Source: Acanthopleura granulata
Taxonomy: Eukaryota; Mollusca; Polyplacophora; Chitonida; Chitonidae
Length of the DNA stretch: 64,000 bases
Direction: 5' to 3'
NCBI GenBank assembly: GCA_016165875.1
Contig: JABBOT010000011.1
Coordinates: forward strand, 11,053,491-11,117,490
In this document: positions 48,101 to 60,100 of the stretch, piece after piece
Numbering within the stretch: the first letter of the stretch is position 1
Layout of the letters: each line of letters opens with the position of its first letter
The notes under the pieces: generated by a model
Told to the model about the DNA's origin: nothing
Databases searched by the model: none
Seen by the model: only the letters and a program-made list of their open reading frames with translations
Translations under genes and position numbers: made by a program

Positions 48101-51100
48101 GGGCCATATGCCACATTGCCCTCGCTATTCTGACTTGACTCAAGTAGGCCAGTGTGTTTTTATTTTGAAGAAATTAGTATGTACGTATGAAAAAGGAAAT
48201 AAAAACGCGGAAGAAAAACTGTAAACCACCTCTGGTGTCGAATGACAGCCTCGTTCTAGTATGTGACAAACCATGTGTCAAGCCATGTATGCACCATTAA
48301 CACACCCTTCATATGTTTATTCCCTGGTAGCAAACAGCAGGACTTCATTTCTAATGCAAGGTTCGTCTTCCTGCTCCAGTAGACCCAAAACAAAACGGAG
48401 TCTAATTAACGCTCTTGTTATTAACCACAACAACAAAACCGGGGGCCTTCGTGGCTCATTTTAGCGTGCAGCGTAATGGCTCAGAAGCCTCTCATCAATG
48501 CGGTTGCTGTGTCCAGATCTTGCTGATATCCTCTCCGGCCGTACGTGGGAAGGTCTGCCAGAAGTGTGCGGATTGTCGTGGGTTTCCCAATGGTTCTGCC
48601 CGATTTCCTCCCACCATAATGCTTGGCACCGTCGTATAAGTGAAATATTCTTGAGTACGGCGTAAAACACCAATCAAATAAATAAATAAATAACAACACA
48701 ACGCTTTATATTAAGAAAGGAAATGGTAAACACAATAAACCGACAATTCGAGTGATATAATGAAAAGTATTTAAGGTTCAGTCGAGGTGTCAATAGATAG
48801 CTAGGAGGTACCATGTTGGTTGAGTCGGGCCTCTTTCTTAAAGAAAACATCCGAAAATGTGACTTTATTTTAGATTGCTGCAATAGAAACTGCCTAACAC
48901 GAGAATGGCCCCTACACATGTGGCTTGTTTCTTTAATACACAGTATAGCGCGCGTGTCAATCGGTCTGTGGGCACGGGAGGCGTGGCAGAGAGAACCAGG
49001 GATATTGTCTCTTATTAATGAGTCATTTATCTCCGCAGAGCAGACTTCTGTTCGGCTATACACAATAAAAATAAGGGTTTAATGTATTAATGTGAAAATA
49101 AACACATTCCTGTTACACTTAATAAACTCGTCCCGGAGTTTATTCATAAACGCTATCAAAGTTGAATTATAGAGATGTGTTTATTATAGCAAACCTATGA
49201 CATGTTTAGACGATAAATAATGTGGTGGATATTTTCAATCAATGCTAGCAGTCCAATAAATATGTCTTGTAAATTATCGAAATACGGAAAACTCTTTACA
49301 AAATAAACATGTTACATGTTTACTATAAGAAATAAGTCTCCTTTAAATTAGTAATCAGCAAGACATATTTATTTTTAGTTTGTATAGGCAGTTTTTCTGT
49401 TTTCGAGATCAAGACAAAGAGCAAAACAGCAAAAACCAACCTTCTGTAAGACTTCAGGAGGCCCCAGTGTCCCAAAGAGAAAGGTGGAGCGAAACAACAC
49501 CGGGTGTTAGCTTCTCGTCTTTGACAGAGCAACAGAGCAACGTTTTTGGCAACTGATCTGGCGATTACTGACCCTGCACGCCCATTTTGGTTGACTGCTG
49601 ATATCCGGATATCGGTTTCGACGCTTAGACTCATTGGTGTTCATTGGCTCTATAGCTCTTGCCTACTACTTCTACCACTTGCCTAACGAATGAATGATAG
49701 ATTGGATGATTATACCTTGTATAACACCCATGTACCTCAAAGGGTTTTCAGCAGTGTCGTGACTAGAACGTCGGAATCAGGAAACAGCAGCAGGTTTGCA
49801 ATATGAAGATTGCAACCCCCGAACTGAATCAAACGAAAACAGAGAGACAGTTTTAAACTGATACCACTAGTTATTTCAGTTTTATGTCGACCTTCAAGTT
49901 TTACAAGATCAGGATATATGGCTTTAACGTAATACCCACCCCTCACAAAGCAAGACACCCATAAATACGAGTATTTTGGTTTTGCCTACTTGTCCGTTTT
50001 CCTATAAATGTCAACATGTTTGCGATGATGCTATGACTGTGTCTCCTCATATTCAAGGCCAACATATAGTGCTGCTTCACAGGAACACCATGCCGAAGAC
50101 ACCAGATACGACACCACCAAGTCACATTATACTGACACCGAGCCGAAGAGTGCACTTGGGCTATCGCGTCTAAGCACTAAAATTGACAAATATCAAGGAG
50201 TCCCGGTTTTATAGTGCCAGGCACCACTAGATTCACTATTCAGTGATCTCGGTTTTCTTGTTCGAGGTAACTCGGTGTAACGCCGTCTAACATCCCCCCC
50301 CCCGACACACACACAACGATAGTGACAAGATAACATGAAACGCATGCAGTTCGCGCCCTAAGGATCTAAACTTTTTTGCTCTGCCCTTGACAACTCTTTT
50401 CACGGCTGTAATTAAAACAGGTTTTGTGTTTATTGATATAGGGTTTGGCTATCACTCCTATTAAAATGCACAGGCCAAGGTCCAATTTGATTTAAACATA
50501 CTTCACATACAACAATTGCAGTCTGCAAGAAGGAATAATTCAAACTGTATAGCATCGCTAATTACAAGGGTATGATAGAGAAGAGAGTATATAGCCTGTG
50601 TGGATAACACATAGCTTGTCTCAGTGGTCAGATTGAAAAAAATAAGGTAAAAGAAAAGGCGAACAAAAAGTATTCAGTCACAGTGAAGTGGTCTGCAAAA
50701 AACATTTTGATAAATGTGCTCAAATATGCTGCCAAATCATGTGCAAATGTAACAGTCAGACTCGACTTTAAACCAATAGGTGCATCAAATCAAACCTCAC
50801 TCCAGGCATTATATAACCGACAGAAATAGTGTTACAACTGGTTGATGGGATGTTTCAAGGCGTTGAAATAATAATAGTATTCCTCACAAGAAATATCTCA
50901 CGTATTTCCGGTTTTCAAACCCTGTTAAACTATATGCTTTTGCCCAACACACAAGCATACAGGAGCCTAATGAATTTAATTATGGCGAATTTACAGAACA
51001 GGAATGGATATCGGTTTCCGCTGGGTTCTGCCCGGTTTCCTCCCACTATAATGCTGACCGCCGTTGTATAAATGAAATATTCTTGACTGTGGCGTAAAAC

Positions 51101-54100
51101 ACCAATCAAATAAATAAATAAATAAATAAATAAATATAAAAGCGATGGTAGATTCCCATAAAAGACAACCAGGCCAGAGCTCTGGGATGCCTTTTCTAAT
51201 GTGAATTAATAGCTAAATCAGCTATTTTGTCTTCAGTGAATATTTTACTTTTTTTTTTAATATCAAGGCATTCAACAAAAATAGGATTATGAGTATTTCA
51301 CCAGTTTTCATAGTCATTCTGCACGGTGGGTTTATTCTAAGCAAGTTACTATGGTACACACTAGGGTATATTATAATAGGCCAGTTCCAGGAAAGTCGCC
51401 AAGCCTCGCCTAACAGGGATTATTATTCATAAGATGTTGCAATGTTGCTGACCTCTGTAGACTGTAGACCTATTCCGGATACCTCGCTTTGTTCCATACT
51501 ATATCGTATATTACAGGCCATTTCTAGGAAAATTTTGTTGCTTCAGAAGGAGTGATAATATTTCTGGGAAAATCCAAATAATTTTTTTTCTAAACATAGG
51601 ATTACTATAATATACTATAATGGGGCACAACTGCACATTACAGTTAACCTGCGGAATCCAAGTTCGTTGTGTCAGTTAAATAATAGCAAGATACATACTG
51701 TTGTATATTATAATCTGCAGGGAATGTTTTCATGTGAAAGCTAAGCGAAAACTGCATCTGTTCATGTCGGAGATGTGATTAACTGTCAGAATCCAGTTAA
51801 ATTCAAATCAACACGGTCGCCTGGTCTTTTAGGGAGACGTATGTGGTTGTTATGCTATAAGCCAACTGCAATGAAGAAATGGTAGTTCAAACACAAATCA
51901 ATAGACAGGGTGAAAGTGTCAAACGGTAGCCTAATTTCTGTTTAAGATAAAAGGGAGCCAAAACACAGCCAGCATGAATAGTCGATCATGTCGTGTATAT
52001 ATATATATATACATTGAATGTAGTTTTCCGGTGGAGAATGCGGAAACGGAAGTGGTTCGGAACGCGGATCGATGAGATCTCGCCTGGGGTGGTTCCTTTG
52101 CGAGGTATACTGCATGAAGGCACGTGCAAATCCCTCAATGGCACCAGCCTTTGTTTCTAAAGTCCATGCACCAGAGATAGACATGCTTTCGGCGTCAAGG
52201 TCGTTTCAATAACGAATAAGCAGATAGTACAGAAGATAAGAACCCCGTCCATTCAATTTGTTTTACATCGGTACGTTTACCGCCACGTGCCCTACAGCCA
52301 TTTTCAAATTTAGAAACTAATTTCAGTCGTGTTCGTTTGATGTGATAAATTGTTGTTTCTGTTGCTTTTTACACCAAACATGCCTGCTAGGACGATCGAT
52401 TTTTACGAACCTCCCAGTAATACACAAACCATAAGCCATTCGTAAACACATTACGTAAAAGAGAGTAAAAGCTACTTGCCGTCTACAGACAGCACACGCG
52501 TTATGTAAGCAATGTATGTAAGCAAACCACTGGCAATACTGTAACCTTAGAGGAAACAATTACTTTAATAACTTATGTTGTACTCTGGATACGTTTATGA
52601 TCCGTTTCCACAGAACAATATGTTGAGGGGAACATCACCCAGAGTGAAGGAGGTGTGGAATGGAAAGACACATGAGCGCAAAAAATCTTCCTAAGAGAAC
52701 CGATGTTAATCCCCAAAACCCGCCAACCCCGATGAAAACAGCTAGGATTCGGGCTCGAAAGTAAACGCCGATAAAAGGTGTTGAGTCGAATCCATGTCCT
52801 GAATTGCAGATCGTCTACCACATCCGGAGGTTTAATGCCCTTGGGGTGTTCAAAATGATGAACTTAGACAAGCTTACCCGAAAACAGAACACACTGTGGT
52901 GCACTGGGTGGAGTTAGTGGCGAGATTCAACTTCTGTAACTAGGTGTACCGGAGCAATTCGTCTTGCTCTTACATCTGGGTGAGTGAATCACCGGGCACA
53001 TAAGTGGTTGACTAAATATCGAATTTCATACAGCAATCCTTCTTCAAACAGAATTCATACCATAGAGCTGAGGAACCCGGATCTCAAAGCCCATGTAGCT
53101 CACCGCATACGTAACTTCAATGGCATCTAGTACAGCAGGCATTACGTCGCTTGATAGTTACGAGAAACGGGTCACTGGTATTTGAGAAACCAAATACTGA
53201 TGTGTAATTTGTAAGTCATCATGAGATCATGTAATCTCCTAAGTAGGATGAAATGGTCACGCTTGCATGTCACAACGAATTCACGTCTCGTGCATTTTTG
53301 AGTTAATGCTCTCAGAGGAAACCAAAATGTCGGTCCTCTGCAAGAGACACTAACGTGTGGACCATAAAAGCAAGCAACACATGCTACATAGATGTTTCTC
53401 AAAGCGTGCCTATCGTTACGCCGGTCGCAAATACCAGGGCAGTGCGTACTGTCACTATGCGACGTCATAGTGATTAGGTCACGACGTTACGACTCCTTGC
53501 AGAACCAACCGCACTACACTTTATCCGACATGCTGTGCAACACCAAAAAGACACAATTTAAAGCTTTTACCTTCAATAGTCATATTAAACCATGTCTCTG
53601 ATTTGACGCCACGACATCGTTCTCACCGTTTGGCCGACTTTAACGTCAGTGACGCCCTTCCGGATTGTCAGCTTCTCTTCTTTTTTCCGAAGAGGTCTGA
53701 CGTTGCGAAAGCTGTTGATGTAAGCCATCATGCTGAGGTGATCCACGGCTGGGTCGCTCATCTCTGCCGCAGTTATCAAGGGCTCCACCCCCAAAGACTT
53801 CCCCGCGTCTATCCCTGTGCAGACAAGAACAACGGTAAATCGATCTGTTTGTCGGGTTCAGCAGTTGTTTCATGGAATCCTCGAGGCTATTTTACTTACC
53901 GAATGCATACTCTAGGTTTATCTGCTCTGTTTGTGGAACTAGGAAAGTCAAAGCGACAATTAATGGAGAAAGATCCCGAGGCAAAACAACATACATGTAC
54001 AGTAAAAGGACACAACAGGGACATGGAATGTAGAGGACATATTACTGGTCAAAGAGAAGTGGAAACGATGTAAACCTTGTGTTGACTTTCCAGGAGCGAT

Positions 54101-57100
54101 TTTCTCCAGAGATAAAGGGCGAGACATTTCCTTCCTCATACACATATCTTATGGTCCAAGAACTCAACTGGGAATTAAGTAACCAATGACGACACAAGCA
54201 ACAACAAATTACAACAAATGTCAATCATTATCAAACCAAACCCTAGCTGGAGAAATAATGCAAGAAAAGCCTTCCAAACTTGGCCATATTTCTATGACAT
54301 TTTTTAGAGATTGAATTGTATAATAAGAAAAAAGCATAGAGTCATAGCAGATTACATAAAGATATACCTTTGATTTCTGTCATCATCGAATTCATCCTAA
54401 ATACGAACTTATCCTCCCAGGATAGCGGCAAAAAACGGGGGTATAGGTCTCCTTATAAAAGGCGGTATACAACCCAAAACGTTCGACTTCACACTGCAGA
54501 CCACACCACAGGGCCCTCTAAGCCAACGAACATCCCATACGCTGCTAATGTTCCAACTGACGAACTCTGTCCCTTCGCTTGTGTGTATATCAGTAAAGGG
54601 ATTTGTTCGACGTGTGCAGCCCTACAGCTACTCTTGTCATCCGTGTGAAAGGTAAGGTCACGTTCTCCTAGCTTACTTCCCGCAGGCTGCCAGCTCACCA
54701 CGCCTTTACGTCGCTTACCCACCCAGCTATAGCGAAGGCGCGCCCAGCCTGTCCACTTCGCCCCATCAAATAAGTAAGACTGGTATCCGTGGTATAAAAC
54801 GCGAAAAGTTTCACCGAAAGTTGTGCTATGCTACTAGACGAATAACTTGATTCAAGTTTCTTTTTTCCTTCGAAGCGTAGGATCAGTATCGGGAAAGTTC
54901 TCATTTAAGCAGTTAAACCAAGCCCAAAGGGCTAATATGATAAATCCATACACAGATTTAACAGTTCAAATCGTGTTTACACAGTGGATAATTGCCACCC
55001 ACAAAAGGTGATATTTTTTTTAAAAGGTCTTTGCAGCTGAGAAAAATACATACTCTGTAAACTACCACTAGTTTTGCATTGTTGATAGGGGCTGTGCTAC
55101 TATTGGCATTATGCTTTTAAAGAATATACACCTTTCGCACAGAGGTAAAATATCATCATACGGGCTCAAATAATAAGTCATTCGATTTTTTGTTGTGGTA
55201 CAATACCTTAAGCATGTCCAAATAACAGATTTATGTTAACAGAATATTCGAGGTATAGAAAGAATCTTATCACAGAAAATTAGACGATTTTTGAAGAAGT
55301 ATCTGTTGTTAAAGGGGGGATGTCTGTGTAAGCATGGAAATCATTTGCTAAAGGCGAAATCTCTATGTAAACATGGAACCTAACTGTTACAGGCGAAATA
55401 TTTGCGTAAACTTGGAACTAAAGTGTTACGGGTGCAATGTCTGCGTAAGCTTGGAACAGAATTGTAAAAGGCGAAGTATCTGTCTAAACACGGAATCGAA
55501 TCGTTACAGGCGGAATGTCTGCGTAAACTAGGAAACAAATTGTTACAGGTAGGTTGCCGATCGTATATTCCTTCAGTTGTGTTATACATGTTCATAAGCC
55601 CGCAGGCCATCTATACGGCCGTATGTTAAAAGACAGTGGTGGGCAGCAGGGCGTGAAGACATTCGGCTCAAATGTTGTAAAAGTAATAGACTTAAAAATA
55701 TTTTTTGAACTCACATAAAGACAAATTAACTCTTTTTAACTGTATTATGAGACTTAATTATAAAATAATATTACGAGGATGCTTCACTGAATTACAATAA
55801 CCGTATTGCGCATGTCACTACATGTGTGAAATATTATACCATTGTTTTATTTGTTTATTATATTGCTATTATTCATTAAGAATTTTCCACTTATGGGACA
55901 TAAGTTTTTTGGTGGAAGAAAACGAGAGTGAACGTATTAGACGTTATAACAGAATTAAAAGCTTCGGGCATATCCTTCCATTCACCATCTTTGAAACCTG
56001 TCCAATGTAAAACAGGTTTTGTTTATTTTTGTAATGAAACCTCTGCCTCGTGAAGTGGGCCTTGGGGACCAATGATTGCTTCTGAATGTTAAATAAATAC
56101 ATTTCGACCATTCGGCAGTTCTGACAGATCAGGAAAAAGTAATAAAAATTAATCTGCCATGAACCCCATCCAGGGAAACTCCGCCAAATCACGCTCCAGT
56201 CACGTGGACAAAGTATTCATGGCCGCCGTAGATAGAAAATGTCTTAATAAAAAAGTTCACCTTTCTGACAGTTGCCCAGGTGATCGGTCTTATCTAAGTC
56301 CGGCCATCCGGGGATATTTGCTCCCAGGGACTGGGCCACACAACACAGGTAGTACCCGTCATTCCAGTCAGTCTACACAGAAAAAAGTATATTCGATAAC
56401 AACTTAAAAGATAACAGCATAGAGAGTAAAAACCAGAGCAGTGACGACAGTGTGATACTTAGTAAATGGTTATAAGTTACCGGTGAAATCCAACCTATTG
56501 TCGGTTTACCTCAGTTATGGTTTTAGTCCAATTGTTAGTGTAAATACCTAAATATTACGAAACTTACACGTCCTCAGGCAGAATTAGTTAAAACATGGAG
56601 AAATGTGAACTGCAACTTGTTAGGCGTCACTGGTCTCGAATTACTCTGGGTGTTTCATTTTAATCATATTTAATAAACAATCACATCAAAGTAATATTTA
56701 ATAAAGGATGGACAGGTTACAAGATTACTTCACTGGTTGGTGGATTGTATGACCCATATTAATAATATACATACAAGTTCACGGTTTCTCGACTGAATCG
56801 TGAACGGAATCATGCACGTGTGGCTTCGTAATATTACTCTTACTAGATCTGATCTTCCTGCTGGCTTAAACAGTTTGCTTGCACTCCAAAGACTGACATA
56901 TTTGACCATGTGAGGCGAACACTGTTGAATGTAACACATTTCTCCGCTGATTTGAATTTACACATTTTGTGTGCGTGTCACCTGTTCTCCAGATTACTTG
57001 GCCGTGTAACGACAGTTAGGATAATGACGACAGTGTGTAAATCCCGCTAAATACAGTCAATTATCTAAAAGAGGCGGTATAAGTATTCATTTCCATTCAA

Positions 57101-60100
57101 TGAACATGAAGCTTTTATGATCAGTTTTATGAACAGGTATCCGGAATAGTTCACGTACTAAGAGTTTAACATTTTAATTGATTGTCTTCCCCGCATCACT
57201 AAAAAGTTTACTGTTTCCTTCGTACATTTTACCACCTTTATTTAATAATTTTTTGTATCTTTGGAAACACGTGTGTTTTTCTTTTCTTTGGACATGAGTC
57301 TGGCGATTATCTACTTGGAATGCGCTTTTATGGTTCACAAGTGGAACATGAATGTTGAAAGTGACGCTTTGATTTTTTTCTCACAAATCTCCTGACGTAA
57401 AAACTACTTGAGAGCCAGCTGGAGGGGGATTCGAACCCGCTACCTCACGAATCCGAAAACTTTAGGCAGAAATAATGACATTTTATTGAGTCGACAGGTA
57501 TACGAATGTTGGACTTTGGGATGCACTGAGGCACTCAAGCGAAATGGAACAGAATAACACAGTTAACCTGCTTTTAGTAACGTTTTATTCTTTTTGTACA
57601 TGTGCAAAGAATTTGTATTTAGTATTTGCTTGATTGGTGTTTTACGCCGTACTCACTTACAACGATGGCGGCCAGCATTATGGCGGGAGCAGAGTTCGGA
57701 GGAAACCCACGACTATCCGCAGGTTGCTTACAAACCTTCCCATTTAAGATTGGAAAGGAAGCCAGCATAAGCTGGACATTAACTAACAGCGACCGAACTG
57801 GTGAGAACCAGTGTCATTGAGCTGCACTAGCAAGATAGCCCACTCGGGGCCTTCCCCCGATATAATTGCTAAGTTTTAAGTTATATCTGCAAACACTTAG
57901 TTTCTATCATTCCAGACAGAATCACAAAGATCACTGTTTGTTGCAGATGCAGAGGATAGACTCTTGTCACTGAATCTTTAACTCGAAAAGGCTTTAAGAT
58001 GCAGTATTTTATGTGATTTACCATAACATGATCACAAGTTTCATCAAATGAACAAAAGAACATCATATCCTATAACTGAGAAATTCATTAAGTCACGATT
58101 TACTTTAAATCTGACTTCGTTTGCCTAAATTTATGCCGATGACCTCAATTTTGTATCAGTGTACTTACTGGGTTTGGACCGAGTTTAAAATTATCGCAGC
58201 AGTGACATCCGGGCACTTACCGTCAGGTTAGTGACATTAGGAGAGCGGATCTGTTTGCAAACCCAGTTCAGTGTGGCGTAGTAACCGGGTGATCCGGTCT
58301 TCACGAAGTAGGAGAGGTAAGTCATGGCCGATAACTCGTCCAAGCCTTTGCTCGCAAAGTCCTCGGGACTTATCACACGGGGGATGTTTAAATGCTCTTT
58401 GGCTAAGGCCATTGCTGTCCGACAATTCTCTACCCTGAAAAAAGGTATTACCTTTGAATGAAATCGCACATTTGAATTACGCTTGGGTTAAATCCATTGC
58501 AGGTGTAAAAAAAAGTAGACATTTGTAAAATACGGTTATAACCCCTCCCCCCCTCCCCCTTCTCCATCCGAAGCAGATGTTGATACATTAAATACAGATA
58601 TATAATGAGCCAGTATAACGAATGGTGGAGCTAGAAAATGAAACTGCCAAAGGTATAGTTTGTTGCTGATTTTAAGAAATCGTACGTCCATGCGAACGTC
58701 TATAGGTTAAGTTGTTGAATTGACATGTGGTTTATTGGAGTAAAGGAAATCGGCCTGTCCTGAATAAATCACTATCCAGGCAAAGTCCCCTTAAATCCCA
58801 CAGAAAAAAAACAGCGGGAGCTGAATTCGAACACGCGCCCCAGGCAGTCTGATTGTCTGTCCTGAGAACAACGCTTAAATCGCCCGAGCCTGGAATGGGA
58901 AGTTTAATGACGTAATGGCGATTCGACCGCCTTCGTTTTGCCAAGAAGACTAAACACTCCCCTCGCTGATTCTGCAGCGGTTTTATATCAGGATCTTTTT
59001 GCCAAGTTTCAAGTTTCCCCCAACCCTACAAGTAAGCGAATGTTTCATAATTGCAATATTCTTGAATAAGATGTATATATGAACATGAAGCAGCGTGTTC
59101 GACTAAATCAAATGCGATTTTCAACAAGGGGCAGTTAAATCGGCCGTCTGATTTACGTCTGTTTACTCGCGCGTGAGATGTTTTGCTTCGCGATGTATCC
59201 ACAAGGCAGCAAGCTACCAGTGTACTCTTATTTCCACATGTTCAGTCCATTTTACCTGTCTTTGGAATGTAGGTTTCTCCAGTTCGGGGACAACCCAGGT
59301 TTGCAATGTTCGATCAGAGCGCTGAAACACAGAAAAACACATTTAAAGGTGTTATATTTATTTATTTGATTGGCATTTTATACCGTACTCAAGTATATTT
59401 TACATACACGACGGCGGCAAGCATTTTATTTGAGGCAGAGCCCGGGGGAAAACCCACGATCATCCGCAGGTTGCTGGCGGACCTTCCCACGTACGGTCGG
59501 ATAGGAAGCCAGCAGGAGCTGGGCGAACTCACAGCATTGGTGGGAGGCAGTACTTCAGCTGTATTGTATAAAGGACTACAGGATGGGGGGGGGGGGAGGG
59601 GTGTGTGGAGGGATCAGAGTAGCAAGTGTGAAAGATGGCCATTTATCACATGTACCTGGCGAAGACCCGTCTCCTGTCAAGTTGTCTCAGTTAGGGTTTT
59701 ATTCTAACTTGACATGTAGATGCTTAGACACTGGCAGCTTACACTCTCCGTGGCATCATAGCTTCTGCAGAATTAGGTCAAGAATGCAGTCACCATGTTA
59801 ATTGCAACTTATTAGACATCACTGACGTAAAACTACTCAAAATGCTGCGTTGTCAATCACATGAAAACGATCACATAAAAAACGGCACGTGAAAGGGCAT
59901 TCGCATGGAAGTTTTTCAGACGTATCACGGCGACAGCGTACACAAACCTTTGTGAAGATTGCCCTATAGCACTGAGATCAGATTGATTTGTTTCTCTGTT
60001 TCTTTGTTTGTTTACCTGGGTCTCTTGGGTTTTTCTTTTTTTTTTTTTTTTTTTTCTTCTTTTTTTTTTGGCATGTCACCTTACATATTTTCCCGACATG

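Noticed and set aside
49737..49958. Minus-strand frame (YYVKAIYPDLVKLEG) as a missing filamin exon
   Set aside because: Superficial resemblance to a filamin linker, but no proper acceptor, and the flanking exons already join in phase without it.
51942..52821. Minus-strand frames between CH3 and repeat 1
   Set aside because: No filamin pattern; exons 53627 and 45778 are directly continuous in frame (VGQT to ALLYLDI).
53603..54073. 156-codon plus-strand open frame
   Set aside because: Antisense to the CH3-end filamin exon, whose minus-strand reading has family residues and splice sites.
54489..54722. Minus-strand 77-codon frame as a CH3 exon
   Set aside because: No CH motif; the CH3 frame is complete across 56261 and 53814.
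57417..57490. Possible tRNA gene (GGGTTCGAATCCCCCTC on the minus strand)
   Set aside because: A good T-arm/B box but no acceptor stem or anticodon arm could be drawn; probably a tRNA-derived repeat.
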